Positions 1 through 8,396 are shown, counted from the first letter of the stretch. The stretch is 41,083 nucleotides of DNA from Bdellovibrio sp. CG22_combo_CG10-13_8_21_14_all_39_27 (GCA_002786715.1 PCTW01000033.1:10139-51221); one strand, 5' to 3'. Notes: generated by a model from the sequence alone, not told the origin. A program made the numbers and translations.

Positions 1-224
1 TTTTGGTCTTTAGATTTGGAGGAGAGCAACGCTACCTTGAAAAACGTGGACATCCACGAATGAGAGCACGTCATATGCCTTTTCCGATAGGAAAGCTAGA
101 GCGAGATCAATGGTTGTATTGTATGGATTTAGCTTTGAAGAAAATGAATTTTGACAGCGAACTCGAAGATTTTATTTTCGTTTTTTTCGTCGAGTTCGCT
201 GATAAAATGCGGAACAAGGATTAA
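1..224 (+). CDS. Truncated hemoglobin, group II (C-terminal part; 5' end outside window)
   Basis: Only the last ~73 codons are present; the reading frame is open to the window edge, so the start lies upstream. The stretch RARHMPFPIG followed by ERDQWLYCMD matches the end of helix F through helix G of group II (TrHbO-like) globins: the His of RARH is the expected proximal heme ligand, and the Trp of RDQW is the conserved G8 Trp that defines group II. These small cytoplasmic heme proteins bind oxygen or NO and are linked to oxidative or nitrosative stress. Heme pocket residues of the N-terminal half (helices B and E) cannot be checked here. The gene stops five bases before the convergent small gene at 229, with no hairpin between them. 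Confidence 0.85.
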   Translation, partial: LVFRFGGEQRYLEKRGHPRMRARHMPFPIGKLERDQWLYCMDLALKKMNFDSELEDFIFVFFVEFADKMRNKD

Positions 225-228
225 TTTT

Positions 229-477
229 TTAAGCAGCTTTTTTCCAAGGGAAAGCGACACTTTGAAATTCTAAATGATCAGGAAGTGATTCTTCAACTAA
301 GCATTCAAAGTCATATTCCGTAAGTCCATCCATTTGGGCAAATTTCCAAACCTTCTCTAGTTTCTGATTGAAGAGCATGTGATCGAAGCGACCATTATGT
401 TCTGATTCTAACCAAATACCATGTACTTCTTCTTTGTATTGATTAATGAAGGTTTCTTTAAAATTATCGCGATCCAT
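229..477 (-). CDS. Small hypothetical protein, 82 aa
   Basis: I do not recognise this protein. It is an acidic, soluble-looking 82-residue chain with no signal peptide or membrane segment, rich in aromatic residues (several Trp, Phe and His). The start is well supported: on the minus strand AAGGAG lies about 6 bases before the ATG. It is convergent to the globin and divergent from the gene at 648. A real gene is likely from the ribosome-binding site and full use of the available space, but its function is unknown. Confidence 0.6.
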   Translation of the reverse strand: MDRDNFKETFINQYKEEVHGIWLESEHNGRFDHMLFNQKLEKVWKFAQMDGLTEYDFECLVEESLPDHLEFQSVAFPWKKAA

Positions 478-647
478 TTTTGCTCCTTGGCTTAAAAGAT
501 TAAAATCTGTTCGGTTCTAGGATTCAAAATCTTGATTAAAAAAGATGGATATTAAATAATTTTTAGGAGTTTCCTTTAAATATTGATCTGTTTTCACCGA
601 TAGGTTGGTTAACTCAAGGCTTTTAAAAAGAATGAGGAAGGGTGTGT

Positions 648-887
648 ATGTGCGATGTTTGTCGTTTAGAGAATAAAAACTCAATTTTAAGTAATGGGGA
701 TAAACCTAATAACGGCTCTAAGCTTTACCGTGTGTATTTAGGAAAAATAGCGAGCGTCAACTTGTGTCATCTGCATGGAATTGAACTTTTCTGTGTTGGA
801 GAATCACGTTTTCTTGCCAGCCATATTGAGCTGGCGATTGACCTAGGTGAAAATAGAAATCGCTATATTCAAACTTCTTATTTTTAA
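648..887 (+). CDS. Small Cys/His protein (possible zinc-binding), 79 aa
   Basis: Unrecognised small protein. It begins MCDVC and later has a NLCHLHG segment, so a CxxC pair and a CHxH pair are about 40 residues apart, a spacing that could bind one zinc ion; this is inference. A GTG six bases earlier is in frame, but the ATG at 648 sits 6 bases after GAGGAAGG and is the better start. The stop overlaps the start of the NUDIX gene (TAATG), so the two are probably translationally coupled. A similar small CxxC protein next to a housekeeping enzyme may be regulatory, but nothing in the sequence proves it. Confidence 0.6.
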   Translation: MCDVCRLENKNSILSNGDKPNNGSKLYRVYLGKIASVNLCHLHGIELFCVGESRFLASHIELAIDLGENRNRYIQTSYF

Positions 888-1558
888 TGAATGAATTACT
901 TTTAGTTCTCAAAGAAAAACTTAAAAACACTTTTGATCATCCAGAAGGTCATCTTTATAAAAAGCAGGCGAGTGTCTCAATTATTATTTCACAACAGGAT
1001 AGTGAATTTAAAATCCTTTTCATTAAGAGAGTCACGCATCCGCTTGATCCTTGGTCTGGGCACATGGCCTTTCCCGGTGGGCATCTCGATATAGGAAGCG
1101 AAAATTCCCTCGAAGCAGCCATGCGAGAAGCTAGAGAAGAAGTGGGTTTGAATCTTTGTCAATTTGGAGAGTACTTAGGAAGTCTCGATGATTTTCAAGT
1201 CCACTTTAAAGGTGTTCCCCAAAGCTTCATCATTTACCCGCATGTCTTTTTTCTCAATCCAGAAGCGGTTAATCAGGTTGTTCCGGATGAAAGCGAAGTG
1301 GCCTCATATTTCTGGATCAATCTCGACCATTTCAATCAAAGCCAGAATATGAAGCCATATCATTATCAAATTGGAAATCAGGTGGTTGAACTTCCAAGTT
1401 TTGAATTCCAAGAGGAGTTCATCTGGGGCATTACCTATATGATCATGATGGATCTTTTTCAAAAGCTTGAAGGCTTAAAATTGCCACAAAAAAAAGGCAA
1501 TCTTCATTTACAAGCAAATCATTGGATTCATTACCCTTTGTATCCTGCCAAGAAGTAA
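887..1558 (+). CDS. NUDIX hydrolase, CoA pyrophosphatase (NudL)-like
   Basis: 223-residue cytoplasmic protein. Residues 64-88 carry the Nudix box (GGHLDIG, then REAREEVGL), with the one-residue insertion after the first Gly that is common in the NudL/CoAse group. The preceding LFIKR and WSGHMAFPGG correspond to the UPF0035 motif that marks coenzyme A pyrophosphatases. Family members split CoA and its thioesters into 4'-phosphopantetheine and 3',5'-ADP using Mg ions held by the Glu residues of the box. Its ATG overlaps the stop of the small Cys/His gene, so both belong to one transcript, followed by a short AT-rich hairpin. The substrate is predicted from motifs only; another nucleoside diphosphate derivative is possible. 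Confidence 0.85.
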   Translation: MNELLLVLKEKLKNTFDHPEGHLYKKQASVSIIISQQDSEFKILFIKRVTHPLDPWSGHMAFPGGHLDIGSENSLEAAMREAREEVGLNLCQFGEYLGSLDDFQVHFKGVPQSFIIYPHVFFLNPEAVNQVVPDESEVASYFWINLDHFNQSQNMKPYHYQIGNQVVELPSFEFQEEFIWGITYMIMMDLFQKLEGLKLPQKKGNLHLQANHWIHYPLYPAKK

Positions 1559-1573
1559 AAACCTAAGGTTTTT
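1557..1573 (+). terminator. Short hairpin after the NUDIX gene
   Basis: AAAAACC, loop TAA, GGTTTTT directly after the NUDIX stop codon. The stem is perfect over 7 pairs but mostly A-T, and its own 3' arm supplies the T run, so it may be a weak intrinsic terminator, possibly working in both directions. Confidence 0.4.
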
Positions 1574-1611
1574 CATGAATTAACCGATTAGCCCTTAGTA
1601 TAGGTTGGGTA

Positions 1612-2475
1612 ATGAAGAGATTAATATTTTTTATATTCACTGCTATTTTGTTCGGGTCATGCGTGAGTATGCCACCAGATTATCAAGAACAAGTTGTGGG
1701 AGAACACAGTCCAAAAGAATTGGAGATGATTCGCCAATTCAATCAAGAACCGCAATATTTCAAGAAAAGCAAAATCCCAACTGCCGATGAAGTTAATGAA
1801 ATGATCGATGAATCAGTGTCATCTCCATCGGATTGTGTAGAGGGAGTTTCTGCTGACGAAATTAATTCGGGATTAAACGTACCCGCTGCTGATAATAAAA
1901 ACCTTTCAAGTCTAGATGTTCCTAATCCAGAGGAAGTCCTTAAACCATTAGGGCCCATTCCTGATCCAGGAGGAAGAGTCAATTTTGAGTTACCGGATCC
2001 TGGAACTGAAAACACAAAGATTCTTACTGCAGGTTATTATCGTTATTCAGATGAAGATCGAAAAGTATTTGGTACAGCTCGAACTGTTTGGAGACTTCAA
2101 GCAGCTGGTAAAATTCTTGCGAAAAAAGGTATTGCGATGGCCGTTGGAGATATGTCGAGTCGTGGCGGTAGAACAAGCGGTCACGCTGAACACCAAGGTG
2201 GAAATGATGTCGACTTAAGATTAGTTGGTAAGCGTGGTGTTGGTAATGCCTGCACGGTGAATAATAGCTCTTGCTACGATAGGGAAAAAACTTTTGAGAT
2301 GATTAAGACTCTGATTGATATGGACCCAGGACAATTTGATAAGGTTTTGATAAATGATTCAACACTGAGAGCTCAGATTAATTCTTACGCTCGCGAAAAA
2401 TACGGAATTCGAAACGCGGCAAGATCTTGTAAAGGGCATGACAATCACGTCCATTTTAGTTGGAAGGGCGGATGA
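1612..2475 (+). CDS. MepA-like (M74) murein endopeptidase lipoprotein
   Basis: 287 residues. The N-terminus (Lys-Arg, hydrophobic stretch, LFGSC) is a lipoprotein signal with the lipidated Cys at 17. Residues 20-135 are a low-complexity, Pro/Glu/Asp-rich linker. The C-terminal half has the MepA signature: GDMSSRGG (179-186), then SGHAEHQGGNDVD (189-201), and a final GHDNHVHF (275-282). In family M74, His and Asp of the HxxHxxGxDxD block and a His of the final HxH motif bind zinc, and the enzyme cuts the D-Ala-meso-DAP cross-links of peptidoglycan. Membrane anchoring is unusual, as E. coli MepA is a free periplasmic protein. The stop codon overlaps the start of the next exported protein (ATGA), implying coupling. 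Ordinary cell-wall turnover or predation are both possible uses. Confidence 0.85.
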   Translation: MKRLIFFIFTAILFGSCVSMPPDYQEQVVGEHSPKELEMIRQFNQEPQYFKKSKIPTADEVNEMIDESVSSPSDCVEGVSADEINSGLNVPAADNKNLSSLDVPNPEEVLKPLGPIPDPGGRVNFELPDPGTENTKILTAGYYRYSDEDRKVFGTARTVWRLQAAGKILAKKGIAMAVGDMSSRGGRTSGHAEHQGGNDVDLRLVGKRGVGNACTVNNSSCYDREKTFEMIKTLIDMDPGQFDKVLINDSTLRAQINSYAREKYGIRNAARSCKGHDNHVHFSWKGG

Positions 2476-3014
2476 AAAAATTATTGATGACATCCATTCT
2501 ACTTATCTTAAGTTTCGGCAGCTTTGCCTCAGATTCATGTAAGATTGATAATAAGGCGTTTTATCTTGTCGGCCAGAAAGGTATTAAAGACTGGGATAAT
2601 AAACTCAATAAACTAGTCGAAAGGTTTCCCAAAGTAAAAGTACTTACAAGTGACTATCAAGAAAAAATGAACTTGTTTGCAAAAGTAAAAGGAAATTGCC
2701 CTCAGGCTGGGAATCTTCAGGTAGATGTCTATCGACTTATTGGTAAGCGAAGCTTTGCAGGTGAGAATGAAAACAAGCATGAAAATCATGGTGCCATTAA
2801 TCAAGGTGAATGGGAAAAGAAAGCAGGTATTTCTATTGTAGATAAGATTTCAATCGAAAAGGGTGAAATTGGTGTCTTTAACATTCCTGTTAGACAATTA
2901 ATGGAAGAAGATATCGGTAAGGACAATCACGTATGGCAGTTAAAATTTGTCTTTAAAGGTGATCTCAACCCTAGTCCGACTGTTATCATAGTCGAAACTC
3001 CGCTATTACACTAA
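2472..3014 (+). CDS. Exported protein of unknown function, coupled to the MepA-like gene
   Basis: 180 residues with a clear Sec signal peptide (MKKLLMTSILLILSFGSFAS) cut after about residue 20. The start is the ATG in the ATGA overlap with the upstream stop, preceded by GGAAGGGCGG; a TTG four codons earlier is less likely. The mature part has two Cys (SDSCKID and GNCPQ) that could form a disulfide, and ends in a hydrophobic beta-like segment (PTVIIVETPLL). No family recognised. Coupling to a murein endopeptidase suggests a shared periplasmic role, for example as a partner or inhibitor. It overlaps the convergent CBS gene by four bases at the stop codons. Confidence 0.7.
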   Translation: MKKLLMTSILLILSFGSFASDSCKIDNKAFYLVGQKGIKDWDNKLNKLVERFPKVKVLTSDYQEKMNLFAKVKGNCPQAGNLQVDVYRLIGKRSFAGENENKHENHGAINQGEWEKKAGISIVDKISIEKGEIGVFNIPVRQLMEEDIGKDNHVWQLKFVFKGDLNPSPTVIIVETPLLH

Positions 3015-3538
3015 TACTGAAACTTTCCATCCACGACGGCCTTTAAAACATCCACTCGGCTGACAATTCCGTTGAGTTTTAAGTCATCATCTAATACAGG
3101 AAGGGCCGATATTTGTTCTCTGACGAGAACGCGAGAGAGATCGCGAGCATCAGTGTCGTAGGTGCAAGCGACAACAATATGAGACATGATGTCTTGAATA
3201 GCAATTAAGGAAAAAAGCTTATTGTCTTCCACTTTGAGAAGATCTCGGTCAGAAAGCTGACCTACTAATTTTTCTTGATCATTGAGAATAGGGATATGGT
3301 GAATGCGATGTTTTTGCAGGAGTTGCATCGCTTTTTCTAAGCTATCAGAGGGTTTGAGGGTGAATACATTTCGCGACATGATTTCAAGAGCAAAGAGCCT
3401 TTTGTTGGCATGATGTTCGATTGGTTTTTTCTGATCACCATGGGCAAGGGTTTTATCTAATCTTGGATTGGGATCATGTGATAAATAATCAAAATGATGA
3501 GCATTCGTTTGGCCATTTAAAACCATATAAAAAGGCAT
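3011..3538 (-). CDS. Protein with a CBS-domain pair
   Basis: 175 residues, soluble. A ~50-residue N-terminal extension is followed by two CBS motifs: the first around IMSRNVFTLKPSDSLEKA with HIPILNDQEKLVG and SDRDLL, the second around IMSHIVVA with ISALPVLDDDLKLNG and VSRVDVLKAV. A Bateman module of this kind binds adenine nucleotides or SAM and senses energy state. No catalytic domain is fused, so it probably acts on a partner. AAGGAGATTCC stands directly before the ATG, supporting the start. Its TAG stop overlaps the TAA stop of the convergent exported protein within four bases. Confidence 0.85.
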   Translation of the reverse strand: MPFYMVLNGQTNAHHFDYLSHDPNPRLDKTLAHGDQKKPIEHHANKRLFALEIMSRNVFTLKPSDSLEKAMQLLQKHRIHHIPILNDQEKLVGQLSDRDLLKVEDNKLFSLIAIQDIMSHIVVACTYDTDARDLSRVLVREQISALPVLDDDLKLNGIVSRVDVLKAVVDGKFQY

Positions 3539-3585
3539 GGAATCTCCTTGATCCCTTTATTTTACCTCAATATGAGAATTTTTGG

Positions 3586-4017
3586 CTACTGAAGTGAGCA
3601 AGAACTTTTAAAGGTCATGCCACCTTTGATTCTTAAAGATGAGTCCAATACTCCAGGATAATCTAAAAGAATATTCGCCACTTCAAGAAGAGCGTCGTTT
3701 TGATTCTTGGCCATGGTTAATTGGTAAAATGGCTTTTGAGTAAACTCAGATTCGATATACTTAAGATTTGATTTCATATTGGCCACAGTAAGCTGGCTCG
3801 ATTGGGCGCTAAAACCTGCCGGTGTGATGGTGAATTCAAACTGGCTGGATTCAACAACATATTTTCCCTCTTCATTTTTAGAAGCGACAACTGTGCCAGA
3901 ACCTTCAAAACGATTGAGGGTTTGAATCTGAGGAGCAGAACACACAATACTAAATTCTTCGGCTTGTACGGCTGAGATGAAAAGGAACGCGAGCGAAAGT
4001 ATATGTAATTTTTTCAT
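3586..4017 (-). CDS. Exported protein of unknown function, 143 aa
   Basis: Signal peptide MKKLHILSLAFLFISAVQA, predicted cut before EEFS. The frame is open 63 bases further upstream, but the ATG at 4017 is preferred because the signal peptide begins there and AGGA lies about 8 bases before it. The mature chain alternates polar and hydrophobic residues in beta-strand fashion. It has a Cys near each end (SIVCSAPQ and SSCSLQ) that may form a disulfide closing the domain. I do not recognise a family. It is transcribed away from the transglutaminase gene, and the 220-base spacer between them must hold both promoters. Confidence 0.65.
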   Translation of the reverse strand: MKKLHILSLAFLFISAVQAEEFSIVCSAPQIQTLNRFEGSGTVVASKNEEGKYVVESSQFEFTITPAGFSAQSSQLTVANMKSNLKYIESEFTQKPFYQLTMAKNQNDALLEVANILLDYPGVLDSSLRIKGGMTFKSSCSLQ

Positions 4018-4237
4018 TGAAGTCGTCCTATTAAGCCTAAGTTTATAAGTCTTTATACTCAAATTAGGACCAAAAACCAAGGGAACTATGAAATATTGCC
4101 ACCCTGTTAGAAAATAAGACGGTTCGGTCTAGGTGAACAGTAAAAATTTCAAGCTTGTACAAGGAATACCATCACGGCTCCCAAATTGAGCTATATTGCG
4201 TCTAAATTCATTTAACCGTTCTCGGAGGGAGAATCCT

Positions 4238-5731
4238 ATGAAAAAGCCAATAGCATGGCGATTAGCCGTATTAAGTACAACGATGTGGACATCTTTAGTC
4301 ATGGCCCAATCTCATCAAAATGCAGAACTAGGACAGTTCTTACAAGAGTTTCATCAGAACCCATCTCAAGTAATGGACCAATTGCCAGCTAAGACGGCCA
4401 AGCAAGCAAGCTTGTTTAACCAGTCTGATAAAGAAGATAATCAATTCGTAGCAAAGAAAGATTTAAACCGCGCCCAAGTTCTTCAAGTTCAAGGCCGCGC
4501 AGGAATGCAATATAATGACCTCGCTGAAAACCTCGTTGATAACGGTCGTGATCTCATCAGTAATCTAGGTGAAATGGATGAGAAGGAACTTCAAAAGGCC
4601 CAATTGGCCGAAAGTCCATGGTCTGATGATTATTGGGCCATTGCCAAAGGCATTTTAGGTTCACGTTATGCTGATCCAGATAAGAATGAAACTTTTGATT
4701 GGAAAGACAATTTCGAATTTACAAAAACTAATCCAGTTACAGATTATATTACTAATGGAAATATTGATTATTTATCTCCATCAGAAAAATACGATCTTCT
4801 TATGGGTGATGAGAATTACACATTAACGAAGAAAATGTGGGCCGAAGGAAAAAGCTATTATGATCAATCTGGAAAGGTCGAAGATTGGATGGGAATCTGT
4901 CACGGTTGGGCTCCAGCAGCCTACATGGTAGAGCGTCCAACCAATTCAGTTAAAGTTAAAGACGTAACAGGAAAGCATGAAATTACTTTCTTCCCATCGG
5001 ATTTGAAAGCCTTAAGTTCACTTCTTTGGGCCAATGGAAGAACAAACTCTAACTTTATCGGTGGTCGTTGTAATGCAAAGAATCCTGCTAAAGATAGAGC
5101 AACAGGACGTGTAACCGATCAGGAATGTTTTGATACAAACCCTGGCTCTTGGCATAAGGCCGTTGTTAACCAAATTGGTGTAAGCAAGCGTTCATTTGTT
5201 ATCGATGCAACTTATGATTACGAGGTTTGGAATCAACCCGTTTTCGCTTACAGCTACAGATACTTTAACGTCGAAACTGGTGAAACAGCGACAACTTACG
5301 ATAAAGCGGTGATTAAGCTTGCTGATTTCTCAAAAGATAAATTTAAAGATTTCAGAGACTCAAAGACGAAGAAAATTGTTGGTGTTGAAATGAGACTTGA
5401 ATATGTTGTGGAAACTCAACCATCACATAGCAAGACAGACAGCTCAAATAGAGACGCAACAAACACTGCTCTTTACCGTTATGACCTAGAGCTCGATGCC
5501 AAAGGAAATATTGTCGGTGGTGAATGGTATTCAAATGCCCACCCAGATTTCTTGTGGACTCCACCAGTTGGTGAAAAAGTAAGAACATCTGTTGATCGTT
5601 ACATGAACGGGAAGACTCTTGAAGACGTTGTGACCAAAGGTTCAAGATTTAGTCCAAGAACTTCGGCTCAAGGATTACCACTACCATTGGTTATCGAAAA
5701 ATTGATTAAAGAATCACGCACTGAAAAATAA
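4238..5731 (+). CDS. Secreted transglutaminase of the GP42/TGase-elicitor type with a Pep-13-like motif
   Basis: 497 residues after a Sec signal (MKKPIAWRLAVLSTTMW to about residue 25, VMAQ). GGAGGGA 8 bases before the ATG fixes the start; 14 further upstream codons are not needed. The centre carries the features of the oomycete elicitor transglutaminases (Pfam TGase_elicitor): catalytic Cys221 in GICHGWAPAA, likely His306 in GSWHKAVVN and Asp323 in FVIDATYD. Immediately after comes VWNQPV at residues 330-335, the invariant core of Pep-13, the surface peptide of Phytophthora GP42 recognised by plants. Such enzymes are Ca-dependent, have a papain-like triad and cross-link Gln to Lys side chains. 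The N-terminal ~180 residues may act as a pro-region, as in GP42. Homologs outside oomycetes are known from marine Vibrio. A strong terminator follows. Confidence 0.8.
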   Translation: MKKPIAWRLAVLSTTMWTSLVMAQSHQNAELGQFLQEFHQNPSQVMDQLPAKTAKQASLFNQSDKEDNQFVAKKDLNRAQVLQVQGRAGMQYNDLAENLVDNGRDLISNLGEMDEKELQKAQLAESPWSDDYWAIAKGILGSRYADPDKNETFDWKDNFEFTKTNPVTDYITNGNIDYLSPSEKYDLLMGDENYTLTKKMWAEGKSYYDQSGKVEDWMGICHGWAPAAYMVERPTNSVKVKDVTGKHEITFFPSDLKALSSLLWANGRTNSNFIGGRCNAKNPAKDRATGRVTDQECFDTNPGSWHKAVVNQIGVSKRSFVIDATYDYEVWNQPVFAYSYRYFNVETGETATTYDKAVIKLADFSKDKFKDFRDSKTKKIVGVEMRLEYVVETQPSHSKTDSSNRDATNTALYRYDLELDAKGNIVGGEWYSNAHPDFLWTPPVGEKVRTSVDRYMNGKTLEDVVTKGSRFSPRTSAQGLPLPLVIEKLIKESRTEK

Positions 5732-5740
5732 TTTTGGATG

Positions 5741-5769
5741 AAGGTCCCTTCGGGGACCTTCTTTTTTTT
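5741..5769 (+). terminator. Strong intrinsic terminator after the transglutaminase gene
   Basis: AAGGTCCC, tetraloop TTCG, GGGACCTT (5741-5760), then C and eight T. The 8-base-pair stem is perfect with a very stable UUCG loop. The last T of the run is immediately followed by the ATG of the clostripain-like gene, so terminator and start codon touch. Confidence 0.92.
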
Positions 5770-7416
5770 ATGCTAAAACTGCTCGCGATCTTATTACTCT
5801 TTCAAATTTCAGAGGTCTCAGCTCGACCTTCATGGGCTCCTTTGGTCTCTTGCCAAAAAGCTTGGAGTCATCTTAAAGAATCAGGTCTTGATAAATATCA
5901 ATTTGAAACAGATTCACAAATAACCGAACAGGGAAACATCGGTTATCAAAAATATAAAAAACGCGTTAACAGAGATAATTGTTCTAATAAATGGACTGTC
6001 CTCATTTATATGGCCGCAGATAATGATTTGTCGGCATACTCCTTTTGGGATCTCTATGAAATGGAGAGAAAAATCAAAGGTGAGCTCAATCTTGGAGCTA
6101 GCGGTGATGATATCGACGTTATCGTTGAATGGGATAATAAAAAACGCAATGGTTTGAGAAGAATGCATATCTTTCAATCCGATAAAGAGTATGATTCGTC
6201 ATTAACGAAATCCGATTTTGAAGACATGTCGGAGAAAGAGATTCTCTCTCCCATCGTACAGCTTCTTCCCGAAGTCGGTCCAGGTTCCGAGCGAGATCAA
6301 TCGAAGCGTTTTCAATCTTTTCTCCAATGGGGAGTAGAGAATTATCCCTCAGATCACTATATGGTGATTGTCTGGGGGCATGGGGAAGGCTTTATTGGTC
6401 AACATTATGAGCGAAGAATGCGTTGGGAACAAATGCAAAATAATTCTCGCCGCCATGAACGTTCACGATTGTTATTGCGGGAAGATGTACGTCTAGAATT
6501 AGGTCAAGGAGCTGATCGTCCTTCAAATTATCCCGTTGATAAAGTTTTTGGAGGAGTTGCCTTTGATTATTCAGAAATGTCTTTTTTGGATATTCCTACG
6601 ACTAGTAAAATTATCGATAATCTTGTTGAGTGGACTCTCGAAGGCCAAAAGATAGACATTCTGGGTTTTGATGCTTGCTTGATGCAATCACTCGAAGTTT
6701 CAAGTCAGTTTATTTCAAATTCAAACTTTATGTTCGGATCTACACAAGTCCAAAATTATTTGGGTCTTCCTTACAGAAGCTTGATTGATCAACTTCACAC
6801 TGGAAAAAGTACAAGTGAGATGGCCTTTGAAATCCCAACCTTGATTGAGAAATCTTTTAGAGAGGGTTATCAAGGCGCGATCGATCCCGAGGGACAGAAA
6901 ACGTTTACAGCTTCTTCGTTTAACTTAGAAGCTTTGAAATATGAACTTCTTCCGGCATTAGATGATATGTCGCAAGCTCTGATGGATTATCTCAAAGAAG
7001 ATTCAATGCGAGTTATCGATCTTAATTTTATTCTTGAACAGAATGAAGCTTTTCAAGGTGAGACCAGAGATGTCGGCGTCTTTCTTGGTGCCATTTTAAA
7101 GCTTCTCTATCTTGAAAAAGAATCCAATGGCGAAACAGAGACGATGTATGAATTGCACGGTGAAATCATAAAGAGTTTGTCCATTCTTCATCAAATGACA
7201 CTCTCGCGTGCTTATGGCGATCTTTATACAACTCAGGTTGGTCGTGAGGCTCAAACCTATCTTTTGGGCTACTTTAAAGGTCTGGGAGTTTGGATTCCTC
7301 GCAACGCTGAACAGTTTGAGCATCGCAAGAAGGAATTTGAGCAAAGTCTGCTCTGGCAGTCGGTTCCAAAGTGGGGCCAAGTGCTTGAAATGATATATAC
7401 CGAGCCAGAGCTGTGA
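5770..7416 (+). CDS. Secreted clostripain-family (C11) cysteine peptidase
   Basis: 548 residues from ATG 5770, which opens a signal peptide (MLKLLAILLLFQISEVSA). The family signature is plain: WTVLIYMAADNDLS near residue 75, then YMVIVWGHGEG with the catalytic His204, then ILGFDACLMQS with the catalytic Cys303. C11 peptidases (clan CD) usually cleave after Arg or Lys and are often self-activated. The start is unusual. The T run of the upstream terminator ends at the A of the ATG, so no ribosome-binding site fits between. The frame stays open upstream to a TTG at 5734, which would encode the terminator hairpin itself as DEGPFGDLLFF. Expression by read-through, or a start inside the hairpin, are both possible. 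With the transglutaminase it makes a pair of secreted protein-modifying enzymes. Confidence 0.88.
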   Translation: MLKLLAILLLFQISEVSARPSWAPLVSCQKAWSHLKESGLDKYQFETDSQITEQGNIGYQKYKKRVNRDNCSNKWTVLIYMAADNDLSAYSFWDLYEMERKIKGELNLGASGDDIDVIVEWDNKKRNGLRRMHIFQSDKEYDSSLTKSDFEDMSEKEILSPIVQLLPEVGPGSERDQSKRFQSFLQWGVENYPSDHYMVIVWGHGEGFIGQHYERRMRWEQMQNNSRRHERSRLLLREDVRLELGQGADRPSNYPVDKVFGGVAFDYSEMSFLDIPTTSKIIDNLVEWTLEGQKIDILGFDACLMQSLEVSSQFISNSNFMFGSTQVQNYLGLPYRSLIDQLHTGKSTSEMAFEIPTLIEKSFREGYQGAIDPEGQKTFTASSFNLEALKYELLPALDDMSQALMDYLKEDSMRVIDLNFILEQNEAFQGETRDVGVFLGAILKLLYLEKESNGETETMYELHGEIIKSLSILHQMTLSRAYGDLYTTQVGREAQTYLLGYFKGLGVWIPRNAEQFEHRKKEFEQSLLWQSVPKWGQVLEMIYTEPEL

Positions 7417-7475
7417 TTTGCCAAAGGACCCCTTTTATCATTAATATTCAGAAAAACTTCTTAAGGGGATGAACC

Positions 7476-8396
7476 ATGTGGAATTCAGATATTGAGACGA
7501 CATCAGTTCATGAAAAAAAAGTTCCGGCCTGGCAGAAATTAAAAAATCTAATGCTCTCAAATGCCATTGAGGGATATCGAAATCATTCTCAAAAACTTAA
7601 TGCCTATTCTCTCGTTTACCTTTGGGTGGATCAAGAAGGTAACCCTTTCAAAAGTGCGATCAATTCAGAGGATGTTGAAAGCTACTCGATTTTCTCTTCA
7701 GAGCATATGGCCCTTCGTGTACAACGTCCTTATTCATGGGATGAAACTCAACAAAATAAAGTTGATGGCGCCCGCATTAAAGATGTAACTCTTAAAATGA
7801 TTATGCTCGGCGAACTCGTCGATTGGATTGCTCATCTTGAGAGCAAACCTCAAAGTATAAAAGTCAATCCGATCTTGGTGAAGATGAAGGAAGGAGTGGA
7901 GCCACTTTATTATTGCGAAGAAGTTCTTTTTACTCCCGTCTTTGACCAGTTTACCAAAAAATATTTGCTTACAGATCCAAATCAAGCCAAAGCTTTGTTG
8001 GCCTTATCAACTCAAGATCAAGAACGATTTGGCATTGAGCTTAATTTTTATATGTTAAGCTCTCGCGCCTGGCCTGAAGAGCGAGATATGAGAGAAGAAC
8101 TTCTTCAACTTAAACTTGAAGAAATGGTTTTCATGTTGCCACGAATTCCGATGAAACGTGGTTCAGGAAGCTTCTTAGTTGTTATTTTGAATCTCGACAA
8201 TCAATGGGAAGAGTCAGCTTTTATTCGCGACTATAAAACATTTGATGAGTATTCTGATATTGTATTCGTTACTTCTTCGTTAAAAATCATGACAGGAAAA
8301 TTAGAAGAGATTCCTTACGATGGTTCGACCATCGATACCATTTTTTTACCATTGATTAGATGGCAGTCTCGCAAGCAATTTCTTCACAGACACTGA
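7476..8396 (+). CDS. Hypothetical cytoplasmic protein, 306 aa
   Basis: No family recognised. No signal peptide or membrane helix; the chain is mixed alpha/beta with several Trp and acidic patches, and ends in a basic RWQSRKQFLHRH. AAGGGGA eight bases before the ATG supports the start. It lies 59 bases after the clostripain-like gene on the same strand, with no clear terminator between, so co-transcription is possible. The last 13 bases overlap the convergent exported protein's coding end. Function unknown. Confidence 0.7.
   Translation: MWNSDIETTSVHEKKVPAWQKLKNLMLSNAIEGYRNHSQKLNAYSLVYLWVDQEGNPFKSAINSEDVESYSIFSSEHMALRVQRPYSWDETQQNKVDGARIKDVTLKMIMLGELVDWIAHLESKPQSIKVNPILVKMKEGVEPLYYCEEVLFTPVFDQFTKKYLLTDPNQAKALLALSTQDQERFGIELNFYMLSSRAWPEERDMREELLQLKLEEMVFMLPRIPMKRGSGSFLVVILNLDNQWEESAFIRDYKTFDEYSDIVFVTSSLKIMTGKLEEIPYDGSTIDTIFLPLIRWQSRKQFLHRH

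Noticed and set aside
4154-4163. Palindrome CTTGTACAAG upstream of the transglutaminase
   Set aside because: Ten bases of palindrome are expected by chance in a window of this size, and no second copy is seen near by.
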